From contig JBJOKB010000064.1 of the NCBI GenBank assembly GCA_046046315.1, positions 1 through 9,941 on the forward strand: a stretch of 9,941 nt of DNA, written 5' to 3'. Origin of the DNA: ATZT02 sp046046315. GTDB taxonomy: Bacteria; Actinomycetota; Actinomycetes; S36-B12; UBA5976. Below the pieces are notes generated by a model, which had not been told where the DNA came from, ran no database searches, and saw only the letters and a list, made by a program, of their open reading frames with translations. The position numbers and the translations under genes were made by a program. Below are positions 1-7,336 of the stretch, in pieces (positions within the stretch are counted from its first letter, which is position 1; the number at the start of each line of letters is the position of its first letter).

Positions 1-698
1 GCAACCAGGAGTAGTGGAACCAAACCTGTTGTTAAAGAAAGTGCACCCCACCAATCAATAGCGTGATCTACTTTTTGAAAATTTGGAATGTGCAATGTTC
101 TACCAACTACAAACAATGCAATTAGGCCAATTGGTACGTTTACAAAGAAAACCCAACGCCATCCAGTTAAACCAAGAATTGAATCTTGTCCGGCTAAAAA
201 ACCACCAACAATTGGTCCGATAACACTTGATGAACCAAATACCGCAATGAAATAACCTTGATATTTCGATCTTTCTCTTGGCGGAACAATATCTCCAATA
301 ATTGCTAGGGCAAGAGTAAATAATCCACCGGCACCTAAACCTTGAATGGCTCTAAATACTGCTAATTGATACATCGAAGTTGCAAATGCACTTAAAGCAG
401 AACCAACAATAAATATAGAAATAGCCCAAACAAATAATGGCTTGCGACCAAAAATGTCACTCAATTTTCCATAAAGAGGTGTAGTAATTGTTGAGGTAAT
501 TAAATAAGCCGTGGTTGCCCAAGCTTGAATTGATAAGCCTTTTAGATCATCACCAATTGTTCTGATTGCTGTGGCAACAATGGTCTGATCAAGAGCAGCT
601 AGGAAAAGTCCAAGCATTAATCCAATAAGAATTGGAACAATTTCTTTGTGGTCTAAATATGTATTTGATGGGTCTTTACTTGCGGAGTTTTGGTTCAT
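1..698 (-). CDS. MFS drug-efflux transporter, DHA2/EmrB-QacA type (partial, C-terminus outside window)
   Basis: Reading the minus strand from the ATG at 698 gives 232 codons with no stop, running off the window edge. It is a major facilitator of the 14-helix DHA2 drug:H+ antiporter type, expected to export small molecules across the inner membrane using the proton gradient. Visible family motifs are LDQTIVATAI (residues 36-45, helix 1 with the conserved Asp), motif A GKLSDIFGRK (77-86), motif B RAIQGLGAGG (116-125, with its Arg), motif C ending GPIVGGFLAG (155-170), and WRWVFFVNVPIG (180-191), typical of DHA2. About six hydrophobic helices are covered, roughly half of a usual 450-550 residue protein. 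There is no clear Shine-Dalgarno before the ATG. It is divergent from dacB and sits where many actinobacteria have other genes (often ppa), so it may be a lineage-specific neighbour. The substrate cannot be told from sequence. Confidence 0.9.
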   Translation of the reverse strand, partial: MNQNSASKDPSNTYLDHKEIVPILIGLMLGLFLAALDQTIVATAIRTIGDDLKGLSIQAWATTAYLITSTITTPLYGKLSDIFGRKPLFVWAISIFIVGSALSAFATSMYQLAVFRAIQGLGAGGLFTLALAIIGDIVPPRERSKYQGYFIAVFGSSSVIGPIVGGFLAGQDSILGLTGWRWVFFVNVPIGLIALFVVGRTLHIPNFQKVDHAIDWWGALSLTTGLVPLLLV

Positions 699-716
699 GT
701 TGCATATCTTGCTATA

Positions 717-746
717 TATATAGAGAGTTTGGTGGTTAAGGCTCAA
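717..746 (-). promoter_or_regulatory. Possible promoter for the divergent MFS gene
   Basis: On the minus strand, TTGAGC (746-741) is followed after 18 bases by TATATA (722-717), a fair sigma-70-type -35/-10 pair. Transcription would start about 10 bases before the ATG at 698. The -10 lies in a (TA)5 run (713-722), so its exact register is uncertain. This is inference from motif match only. Confidence 0.35.
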
Positions 747-816
747 AAAATTGAAGTTGCACTCGTCACAAGACTCTATTTTTACTCACAAAATTCTTAT
801 TTATCTATTGGTGACT

Positions 817-822
817 TAATAT
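817..822 (+). promoter_or_regulatory. Putative -10 box for a leaderless dacB transcript
   Basis: TAATAT ends exactly 6 bases before the dacB ATG (829), so the usual start of transcription, about 7 bases after the -10, would fall on the A of the ATG. A weak -35 match (TTCTTA, 794-799) lies 17 bases upstream. There is no good Shine-Dalgarno, and an in-frame TGA at 823-825 rules out an earlier start. Leaderless mRNAs are common in actinobacteria, and this arrangement fits one. The prediction is not demonstrated. Confidence 0.5.
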
Positions 823-828
823 TGAGTT

Positions 829-2196
829 ATGAGAACAAAGAAAATACCAGCTCTTCTTGCTCTCTCGATGTTTGTAGCGTCCTTCTCCGTTCCTGGGGTA
901 GCAGTTGAAAATAATCAATTAGCGAGCACCGTTTTGGAGCCCTCAAAATATTTGGCAGCCGATAAATCAAAAATTGAGGCGCTACTAAAAAACGAATTAA
1001 GTAATCCACTTTTTGCAACTGGTTATGGAGTATCAGTAAGAGATATCTTTGATGGATCAATTGTTTTTGAAAGTGATGCTGAAAACTCTATGCTTCCTGC
1101 ATCTTTAACAAAAATTTATACAGCAGCAAGTTCTGCAATTACTCTCGATCCAGATGCAAAATTTGTCACAAAAGTTAAATACTTAGATAACAATGTTTAT
1201 CTGGTCGGTGGGGCAGATCCTCAACTTGGAACAAACAGTAATCCCACCCAAGCTGACTTGGAAGATTTAGCTAAAGAAACGGCTCAAAAATTAAAAGAAT
1301 TTAATGTTTTTGAAGTAAATGTATTTGTGGATGATTCAATTCTTGGACCGTTGCAACGTCCTGCAGATTGGGCAGATACATATTTTCAAAGCAGCGAAAT
1401 TCATTTAATTTCTGCTTTAAATCTGGACGATCCAAGCGCTCCAGGACAAGCTCCCAATGATCCAAGTATTACAACGGGACAAAGTTTTGCCCTCTATCTA
1501 ATTAAAAATGAAATTAAAGTTAATGGTTTGGTTTATAGAAAGAATGCACCTCAAAATTCCTTTGATTTGGCAACTCAATATTCAAAGTCAGTCTCACAAC
1601 TAATTGAAGATACTTTGATGGTATCCAATAATCAAGACGCAGAAATTATTGCGCGCGTTGCTTCATTGGTTTCAGAAAATGATCCTTCAACAAATGCTGC
1701 AACTGAATTGATCCTTAAAGATGTTGAATTATTGGGTATTTCAAGTGTTGATAACGTAATTACCGACGCAAGTGGTTTAAGTAGATCAAACAAAATTTCG
1801 CCAGCAGATTTTAGTGAACTAATTTATAAAAGTATTAAAAATCCTGAAATTGTAAAAGAAAATAAAGGGGAAACGTCAAAATTTATGGTTACACCTAGTT
1901 CGACGATTGCACCTGACCCATGGTCGGTTTTCACAGGTTTACCTACAGGTTATGGATTAGGAACTATGAAGAAAAGATTTGACGAAAATGGCTCAGCGGG
2001 TAGAGGAGTTGTGCGAGCTAAGACTGGATCGTTAAATCGAGTAATCACTTTGGCTGGAACCGTGACAACAAAAGATAATGTTTTTCTATCTTTCGCAATT
2101 TTGGTAAACAGAGTTGAGCAACCTGAAAATGTTCGAGAAGCGATGGATAATTTGCTAAATAAATTGGCTGAATGCGACTGTGCGATTTCTAAATGA
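829..2196 (+). CDS. dacB: D-alanyl-D-alanine carboxypeptidase / endopeptidase (PBP4 family, peptidase S13)
   Basis: This is a 455-residue exported penicillin-binding protein that trims or cleaves peptidoglycan stem peptides outside the membrane. The N-terminus is a signal peptide: a basic start (MRTKK), a hydrophobic core, and a likely cleavage after GVA at residue 25. All three serine-PBP motifs are present: SLTK (92-95; nucleophile Ser92, Lys95), SNN (266-268) and KTG (398-400), plus the S13-type segment DASGLSRSNKISPAD (313-327). Length is close to E. coli PBP4 (477). The start at 829 is forced by an in-frame TGA just upstream. The protein ends in CDC (449-451); I see no other cysteine in it. 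The gene's stop overlaps the tilS start as ATGA (2193-2196), implying co-translation with tilS. A DacB next to TilS is a recurrent actinobacterial arrangement. Confidence 0.95.
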   Translation: MRTKKIPALLALSMFVASFSVPGVAVENNQLASTVLEPSKYLAADKSKIEALLKNELSNPLFATGYGVSVRDIFDGSIVFESDAENSMLPASLTKIYTAASSAITLDPDAKFVTKVKYLDNNVYLVGGADPQLGTNSNPTQADLEDLAKETAQKLKEFNVFEVNVFVDDSILGPLQRPADWADTYFQSSEIHLISALNLDDPSAPGQAPNDPSITTGQSFALYLIKNEIKVNGLVYRKNAPQNSFDLATQYSKSVSQLIEDTLMVSNNQDAEIIARVASLVSENDPSTNAATELILKDVELLGISSVDNVITDASGLSRSNKISPADFSELIYKSIKNPEIVKENKGETSKFMVTPSSTIAPDPWSVFTGLPTGYGLGTMKKRFDENGSAGRGVVRAKTGSLNRVITLAGTVTTKDNVFLSFAILVNRVEQPENVREAMDNLLNKLAECDCAISK

Positions 2197-3170
2197 TCAA
2201 TCCACCAATTGAATTACAAAACGCAGTTCAAAATCAATTAAAACATTTTGAAGCTGGAGATTTAGTATTTGTTGGTTGCTCTGGAGGTGCAGATTCCTTA
2301 GCTCTTGTTTGGACAACTTCTGTTGTTGCTAAAAGATTAGAATTAAGGGTAGGCGTCATCATTGTTGATCATCAATTATTTTCAGAGTCAAATACGGTTG
2401 CCAATACGGCAAAAGAGCAATGTGAAGAATTAGGAATTGAAGAAGTAATAATAAAAAAAGTTAATGTGCAACAAACAAACGAAGGTCTTGAAGCTGCAGC
2501 AAGGATTGCACGATACGAAGCATTTGAAAAAGTTTTGACTGAAACAAATGCAAAAGCAATTTTGTTAGCGCATACCCAAGACGATCAGGCAGAGACCGTA
2601 TTGATGAGATTAACTCGAGGAAGTGGAGCTAAGTCACTTTCAGGAATGGCTGAAATTTCAGGAAAATATTTAAGACCATTTTTACATTTGAGAAAAAAAA
2701 TAGTGCATGATTCCTTAAATTTAATTAATATGAAAGCCTGGCAAGATCCTGCTAACACTGACAATCAATTCTTACGAGTAAGAGTCAGGCATGAGTTAAT
2801 GCCAAAAATAATTGAGGTTTTGGGTGAATCAGCAATTAGTTCTTTAGATAAAACAGCTCAATTACTCAGAATTGATAATCAAGCATTAGAAGAATTAGCT
2901 ACACAATTTTATTCATCGCAAAAAGATGTTCAAACAAATGGATTAGACATAAAAGAATTAGAAAAACTGCCTGAAGCAATCCGCACCAGAGTTCTAAGAA
3001 TCAGTGCGATTGCCTCAGGAGTTAATCCTGGACCTTTTTCATTTGAACATATTGAGGCTATTGATGCTCTTGTTAAGAATTGGCATGGTCAAGGAAATGT
3101 TGATTTACCAGGTTTCATGCAAGCAACTAGGGTCGGTCAATCGTTAAGATTTATCTCATCCAAGAGCTAA
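2193..3170 (+). CDS. tilS: tRNA(Ile)-lysidine synthase TilS
   Basis: TilS is a cytoplasmic, ATP-dependent enzyme that joins lysine to the C34 wobble base of tRNA-Ile(CAU), changing its decoding from AUG to AUA and its charging from Met to Ile. It is essential wherever AUA is read by this tRNA, and AUA codons do occur in this window. The PP-loop signature SGGADS is at residues 30-35, and the family segments LAHTQDDQAETVLMRL (125-140), RPFLHLRKKI (161-170) and WQDPANTDNQFLRVRVRHEL (183-202) follow in order. At 325 residues it is the short actinobacterial form with a small C-terminal part rather than the longer E. coli form (about 430). It starts inside the dacB stop (ATGA) without a good Shine-Dalgarno, so it is probably translated by coupling. 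hpt follows after 18 bases. Confidence 0.95.
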   Translation: MINPPIELQNAVQNQLKHFEAGDLVFVGCSGGADSLALVWTTSVVAKRLELRVGVIIVDHQLFSESNTVANTAKEQCEELGIEEVIIKKVNVQQTNEGLEAAARIARYEAFEKVLTETNAKAILLAHTQDDQAETVLMRLTRGSGAKSLSGMAEISGKYLRPFLHLRKKIVHDSLNLINMKAWQDPANTDNQFLRVRVRHELMPKIIEVLGESAISSLDKTAQLLRIDNQALEELATQFYSSQKDVQTNGLDIKELEKLPEAIRTRVLRISAIASGVNPGPFSFEHIEAIDALVKNWHGQGNVDLPGFMQATRVGQSLRFISSKS

Positions 3171-3188
3171 CTAACAAATAGGAAAATA

Positions 3189-3749
3189 ATGAAAACTGAA
3201 GATATAAAAAATCAAATTGTAAGAGAAGTAGTTAGCGAAGAAGCAATTGACAAAAAACTTAGTGAGATTGCAAAACTTATTGAAAAAGATTATGAGGGCA
3301 AAGATTTACTACTTGTTGGTGTTTTAAAAGGTGCTGTCATGTGCATGGCAGATCTAAGTAGACATTTAACAAGACACATTGAAATGGATTGGATGGCTGT
3401 TTCAACATACGGACACGGAACTACATCTACAGGTGTTGTTCGAATTTTAAAAGATTTAGATACTGATATTGAAAATCGTAATGTTTTGATTGTGGAAGAT
3501 ATTTTAGATTCTGGCTTAACACTTTCTTGGTTAAAAAATAATTTATCTACCAGAGGTCCAGCTTCGGTCGAAATTTTTACGCTGTTAAGAAAACCAGACG
3601 CGTTAAAGATTCACGTAGAGCCAAAATATGTGGGCTTTGACATTCCAAATGAATTTGTGATTGGTTATGGCCTGGATTACGCAGAGAAGTACAGAAACTT
3701 ACGTTCAATCTCAACTTTGCACCCAGACGTCTACACCCAAAAGTCCTAA
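3189..3749 (+). CDS. hpt: Hypoxanthine phosphoribosyltransferase
   Basis: This enzyme (186 residues, normal length) salvages hypoxanthine, and usually guanine, with PRPP to give IMP or GMP in the cytoplasm. The type I phosphoribosyltransferase PRPP loop VLIVEDILDSGLTLS lies at 99-113, the cis-peptide/PPi loop GVLKGA at 44-49, and the purine-binding and C-terminal motif around DIPNEFVIGYGLDYAEKYR at 151-169. The flexible-loop region STYGHGTTSTGVVRILKDLD (72-91) matches actinobacterial Hpt proteins. A good ribosome site, AGGA at 3180-3183, is 5 bases before the ATG. It lies between tilS and ftsH, the order also found in Bacillus, where the TilS-HprT complex has been reported to activate ftsH. 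Its TAA stop is the first three bases of the long inverted repeat described at 3747-3797. Confidence 0.95.
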   Translation: MKTEDIKNQIVREVVSEEAIDKKLSEIAKLIEKDYEGKDLLLVGVLKGAVMCMADLSRHLTRHIEMDWMAVSTYGHGTTSTGVVRILKDLDTDIENRNVLIVEDILDSGLTLSWLKNNLSTRGPASVEIFTLLRKPDALKIHVEPKYVGFDIPNEFVIGYGLDYAEKYRNLRSISTLHPDVYTQKS

Positions 3750-3797
3750 CGCGTAACATCAAAGGTGAGGGCTAATTAGCCAAACACCCACGCGTTA
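3747..3797 (+). promoter_or_regulatory. Nested inverted repeats between hpt and ftsH (structured leader or operator candidate)
   Basis: Three nested pairings can be drawn: TAACGCGT (3747-3754) with ACGCGTTA (3790-3797), 8 bp perfect; GGTG (3764-3767) with CACC (3785-3788); and GGCT (3770-3773) with AGCC (3778-3781) around an AATT loop. As DNA, the innermost part is a perfect 12-bp palindrome, GGCTAATTAGCC (3770-3781). The outer arm contains the hpt stop codon. The 3750-3830 gap is 41/81 G+C, well above the genes around it. No run of T directly follows the stem, so it is not a standard intrinsic terminator. It could be an RNA leader of ftsH, an mRNA processing site, or a protein operator; the sequence does not decide. 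Confidence 0.5.
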
Positions 3798-3805
3798 CGG
3801 AGGAA

Positions 3806-3821
3806 GGGTTTTTAGGAACCC
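3806..3821 (+). promoter_or_regulatory. Small hairpin just upstream of the ftsH ribosome site
   Basis: GGGTT (3806-3810) can pair with AACCC (3817-3821) around a 6-base loop. It sits between a very strong Shine-Dalgarno-like sequence, GGAGGAAGGG (3799-3808), which it partly overlaps, and the start-proximal GGAA (3823-3826) before the ATG at 3831. It may affect ribosome loading on ftsH. The pairing is visible; the role is inference. Confidence 0.35.
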
Positions 3822-3830
3822 CGGAAATAG

Positions 3831-5834
3831 ATGAAAGCAAATAAATTCTTTCGAGGTCCATTTTTTTGGATAACTGTTGCTATCACGCTGGTGTTACTCG
3901 GAAGTAATGTTTTATCTTCTTCAACGGCTCCAGAAACAATAACAACTTCACAAGCAGTTCTAGCAATTCAAAAAGATCAAGTAAAAAGTGTTAAATTAAT
4001 TGATCGCGATCAAAGAATTGAATTAGTTTTTAAAGATGGTAAAAAAGCAAAAGCTGACTATATAACTGGTCAAGGTGTTCAATTACAAGAATTACTTCAA
4101 GCCAAAGTTGAACGAGGCAGCATTGCCCAAGATGGTTACGACACCGTCGTTCCTAAAGACAATTTTCTTGTGAGTTTGTTGTTCTCGTTATTACCAATTG
4201 CTTTAGTAATTTTCTTACTATTTTTCTTTATGGGTCAGATGCAAGGTGGAAATCGAGTTCTAAATTTTGGAAAAGCAAAAGCACGCTCCATAAATAAAGA
4301 CATGCCTAAGACAACATTTTCAGATGTTGCAGGAGCAGAAGAAGCGGTTGAAGAATTAGAAGAAATAAAAGAATTTTTGTCTGAACCTACGAAATTTCAA
4401 GCAGTCGGAGCAAAAATTCCTAAAGGAGTTTTACTCTACGGTCCTCCGGGAACTGGTAAAACACTTTTAGCAAGAGCTGTTGCTGGAGAAGCAGGTGTTC
4501 CATTCTTTTCAATTTCTGGTTCTGACTTTGTGGAAATGTTTGTTGGAGTTGGAGCAAGTCGAGTAAGAGATTTATTTGAACAAGCAAAAGCTGCTGCTCC
4601 AGCAATTATCTTTGTTGATGAAATTGATGCAGTGGGAAGACAACGTGGCGCAGGTTTAGGTGGCGGTCATGATGAACGTGAACAAACCTTAAATCAACTA
4701 TTGGTTGAAATGGATGGATTTGATGTAAACGTTGGAGTTATTTTAATTGCTGCAACAAATAGACCAGATGTGTTAGACCCAGCTTTGCTTCGACCAGGAA
4801 GATTTGATCGTCAAATTGCTGTTGAAAGACCAGATCTAAAAGGTCGTGAAAAGATTTTGCAAGTTCATGCAAAAGGTAAACCAATTGCAGAAGATGTTAA
4901 TTTGCATGATTTCGCTAAAAGAACACCAGGTTTTACTGGCGCTGATTTAGCAAACGTGTTAAACGAAGCAGCATTATTAACTGCTCGAAGTGGAAAGAAA
5001 TTTATTGATTCCTTAATTGTTGATGAAGCAATTGATCGAGTAATTGCTGGACCACAGAAGCGAACTAGATTAATGAATGACAAGGAAAGATTAATAACTG
5101 CTTATCATGAAGGCGGACATGCATTAGTTGCTGCTGCGTTACCAAATACAGATCCAGTACACAAAATCACAATTTTGCCAAGAGGTAGAGCACTTGGTTA
5201 CACAATGGTTTTACCTGAACAAGACACATATTCAACAACTAGAAATCAAATGCTTGACCAACTTGCCTACATGTTGGGTGGACGAGCAGCCGAAGAAATG
5301 GTTTTCCATGATCCAACAACTGGTGCATCAAATGATATTGAAAAAGCAACTGGTGTTGCCAAAGCTATGGTTACTCAATATGGAATGACCGAAAGATTAG
5401 GTGCTATTAAATATGGAACAGAAGGTAGAGATGTATTCCTTGGTAGAGATTTAAATCATCAGAGAGATTATTCAGAAGAAGTTGCTGCTGCAATTGATGA
5501 AGAAGTAAGAAAACTTATTGATAATGCGCACCACGAGGCCTACGCAATTCTTGATTTGAACAGAGCAATTTTAGATAAATTAGTAGTTGAACTACTTGAA
5601 AAAGAAACTCTTGATAAAGAAGAAGTTGCTGAAATATTCAAAAAATTAAAACGTCGACCTAACAGACCAGCTTGGACAGGTTCAAACAAAAGAAAGCCTT
5701 CTAAAAAAGGCCCAGTAAAAGCTCCTGTTCGTTTAGTTAAACCTGAGGACACAAAAGCTTCATTAGAACATCCAACAGATTCACCAAGTACCGGTGGAGC
5801 TGTTGCAAGTGAAGTTAAAAAATCTAAAAAATAG
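3831..5834 (+). CDS. ftsH: ATP-dependent zinc metalloprotease FtsH
   Basis: FtsH is a membrane-anchored AAA+ protease that pulls misassembled membrane proteins and selected cytoplasmic proteins into its hexamer and degrades them. At 667 residues it has the standard layout. Helix 1 is at about 10-26, a short extracytoplasmic domain follows, and helix 2 is at about 113-135. The AAA domain has Walker A GPPGTGKT (204-211), pore FVG (237-239), Walker B IIFVDEIDA (259-267) and the second region of homology ending RPGRFDR (321-327). The M41 protease domain has HEGGH (426-430) and the third zinc ligand Asp502 in ASNDIEKAT. HEGGH, rather than the HEAGH of E. coli, is usual in actinobacteria. The tail after about residue 605 is Lys/Pro-rich and probably disordered. 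An in-frame TAG directly before the ATG fixes the start; GGA (3823-3825) is 5 bases upstream. Confidence 0.97.
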   Translation: MKANKFFRGPFFWITVAITLVLLGSNVLSSSTAPETITTSQAVLAIQKDQVKSVKLIDRDQRIELVFKDGKKAKADYITGQGVQLQELLQAKVERGSIAQDGYDTVVPKDNFLVSLLFSLLPIALVIFLLFFFMGQMQGGNRVLNFGKAKARSINKDMPKTTFSDVAGAEEAVEELEEIKEFLSEPTKFQAVGAKIPKGVLLYGPPGTGKTLLARAVAGEAGVPFFSISGSDFVEMFVGVGASRVRDLFEQAKAAAPAIIFVDEIDAVGRQRGAGLGGGHDEREQTLNQLLVEMDGFDVNVGVILIAATNRPDVLDPALLRPGRFDRQIAVERPDLKGREKILQVHAKGKPIAEDVNLHDFAKRTPGFTGADLANVLNEAALLTARSGKKFIDSLIVDEAIDRVIAGPQKRTRLMNDKERLITAYHEGGHALVAAALPNTDPVHKITILPRGRALGYTMVLPEQDTYSTTRNQMLDQLAYMLGGRAAEEMVFHDPTTGASNDIEKATGVAKAMVTQYGMTERLGAIKYGTEGRDVFLGRDLNHQRDYSEEVAAAIDEEVRKLIDNAHHEAYAILDLNRAILDKLVVELLEKETLDKEEVAEIFKKLKRRPNRPAWTGSNKRKPSKKGPVKAPVRLVKPEDTKASLEHPTDSPSTGGAVASEVKKSKK

Positions 5835-5843
5835 CAGCTTAAT

Positions 5844-6479
5844 ATGAATGAAAAAACCCGAATCAGCCCAACAGCTGATCCATTAGCAGATATAGATCCT
5901 GCTCAAAGACAAAGTTTCGATCAAACGAAAATTGAAAAAGCAATTCGAGAAATAATTATTGCAATTGGGGAAGATCCTGATCGTGATGGTTTGCAAGATA
6001 CTCCTGCTCGAGTGGCACGAGCTTATAAAGAAATGTTTTCAGGTCTTTATAAACGTCCAGAGGAAGTATTAGCAACAACATTTGACTTAAACCATAACGA
6101 ATTAGTAATTGTTAAGAATATTGATATTTTCTCAGTTTGTGAGCATCATTTATTACCATTTGTTGGCAAAGCAAGTGTTGGTTACATTCCAAATAACAAC
6201 GGTCAAATTACAGGATTATCAAAACTTGCTCGTTTGATCGATGTTTATGCCAAAAGACCACAGGTGCAAGAAAGACTAACTTCTCAAGTTGCAGATGCTT
6301 TAATGAGAATTCTTAAACCACAAGGAGTAATTGTGGTTATTGAATGTGAACATTTCTGTATGAGTATGCGTGGTGTAAGTAAACCTGGATCAAAAACAAC
6401 TACTTCTGTAGTGCGTGGAAATTTGGAAGACCCTGCCTTAAGACACGAAGCATTAACACTTATTTCCCATAACTCATGA
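5844..6479 (+). CDS. folE: GTP cyclohydrolase I (FolE1)
   Basis: FolE opens GTP to 7,8-dihydroneopterin triphosphate, the first step of folate synthesis, in the cytoplasm. The 211-residue protein carries the zinc site of the type I enzyme: Cys99 and His102 in SVCEHHLLPF and Cys172 in ECEHFCMSMRGV, matching E. coli Cys110, His113 and Cys181. The segments EDPDRDGLQDTPARVARAY (43-61) and GLSKLARLIDVYAKRPQVQE (124-143) are also typical. It begins 9 bases after the ftsH stop and that TAG is in its frame, so no earlier start exists; the upstream Shine-Dalgarno is weak, suggesting read-on from ftsH. The stop overlaps folP by ATGA. The first 25 or so residues are a variable, Asp/Pro-rich extension common in actinobacterial FolE. 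Confidence 0.96.
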   Translation: MNEKTRISPTADPLADIDPAQRQSFDQTKIEKAIREIIIAIGEDPDRDGLQDTPARVARAYKEMFSGLYKRPEEVLATTFDLNHNELVIVKNIDIFSVCEHHLLPFVGKASVGYIPNNNGQITGLSKLARLIDVYAKRPQVQERLTSQVADALMRILKPQGVIVVIECEHFCMSMRGVSKPGSKTTTSVVRGNLEDPALRHEALTLISHNS

Positions 6480-7336
6480 CTCAAGGCTTACGCCGACAAC
6501 CAGCGAATCTGTCTTCAGATTTAGCGAATAAAAAAAGATGTTTAGTTGTTGGAGTTTTAAATGTCACTCCCGATTCTTTTTCTGACGGGGGACTCTTCGT
6601 TGACACAAAATCAGCAGTTGCTCACGCACAAGAATTGATCAAAAATGGAGCAGACCTAATCGATGTTGGTGGTGAATCAACTAGACCAGGGGCGACTCGA
6701 ATTGAAACACTACAAGAACAACAACGCGTAATTCCGGTTATTGAAGAATTAACAAATTTAGGAATACCTACCAGTATTGACACAATGCGTAGTCAAACCG
6801 CAGAAATTGCGGTTAAAGCCGGTGCACAAATTATTAATGACGTTAGTGGCGGATTAGCTGATGAAAATATGCATAAAACTGCTGCGCAATTTAATGTGCC
6901 ATACGTTTTGATGCATTGGCGTGGCCATTCCAAAGTTATGGACGATTTAGCTAAATATAAAAATGTAACTGATGAAGTAATTAGTGAATTAAAAATCCAA
7001 ATTGAAAAAGCTGAAAAATCAGGAATCAATCGAAATAACCTTGTCGTTGACCCGGGTCTAGGTTTTGCAAAGAATCCAGATCACAATTGGCAGATTTTAA
7101 AAGAGATCAACAAATTACAAAGTCTTGATTTACCTATTTATATAGGAGCATCTCGAAAAAGATTTTTAGCAGATTTTTCATTTCCAAAGGATTCAAAAGA
7201 TCCAAAAGATAGAGATTTAGCAACTTCAGCAATTACCACGTATGTTGCATTACATGGGGCATGGGCAGTTCGGGTACACGATGTACCTGGAAGTGTTGCT
7301 GCCGTTAAAGTTGCATCGCAAATTAAGGAAATTTAA
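6476..7336 (+). CDS. folP: Dihydropteroate synthase
   Basis: FolP condenses 6-hydroxymethyl-dihydropterin pyrophosphate with p-aminobenzoate to dihydropteroate; it is the sulfonamide target. The 286-residue TIM-barrel protein shows the family motifs in order: GVLNVTPDSFSDGG (26-39, Asn29 the likely Mg ligand), IDVGGESTRPG (62-72), SIDTMR (100-105), INDVSGG (120-126), YVLMHWRGH (143-151), VVDPGLGFAKN (190-200), GASRKRF (224-230) and RVHDV (266-270). The start overlaps the folE stop as ATGA, and the stop overlaps folB by one base. The first 20 or so residues precede the barrel and are not conserved, so a later start is possible, but the overlap supports this one. An unusual Lys/Asp repeat (237-247) follows the SRK motif; see the separate entry. 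Confidence 0.96.
   Translation: MTQGLRRQPANLSSDLANKKRCLVVGVLNVTPDSFSDGGLFVDTKSAVAHAQELIKNGADLIDVGGESTRPGATRIETLQEQQRVIPVIEELTNLGIPTSIDTMRSQTAEIAVKAGAQIINDVSGGLADENMHKTAAQFNVPYVLMHWRGHSKVMDDLAKYKNVTDEVISELKIQIEKAEKSGINRNNLVVDPGLGFAKNPDHNWQILKEINKLQSLDLPIYIGASRKRFLADFSFPKDSKDPKDRDLATSAITTYVALHGAWAVRVHDVPGSVAAVKVASQIKEI
7184..7210 (+). repeat. Three tandem 9-base units inside folP
   Basis: CCAAAGGAT, TCAAAAGAT and CCAAAAGAT follow one another without gap and in frame, encoding PKD-SKD-PKD (residues 237-245). They lie just after the pterin-binding GASRKRF motif, in a loop whose length varies in the family. This is a short microsatellite-like expansion. Any effect on the enzyme is unknown. Confidence 0.6.

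Noticed and set aside
713..722. (TA)5 run in the divergent promoter region
   Set aside because: Too short to be a meaningful repeat; best explained as part of an AT-rich promoter.
827..1060. Minus-strand reading frame opposite the dacB start
   Set aside because: Shadow of dacB; no family motif, no ribosome site, and dacB has full motif support on the other strand.
3806..3815. GGGTTTTT read as an intrinsic terminator after hpt
   Set aside because: The T-run is inside the loop of a small hairpin, not after a stem, and the nested stem at 3747-3797 is followed by purines.
5128..5388. Plus-strand alternate frame inside ftsH
   Set aside because: Lies wholly within the protease domain of ftsH and has no coherent protein features.
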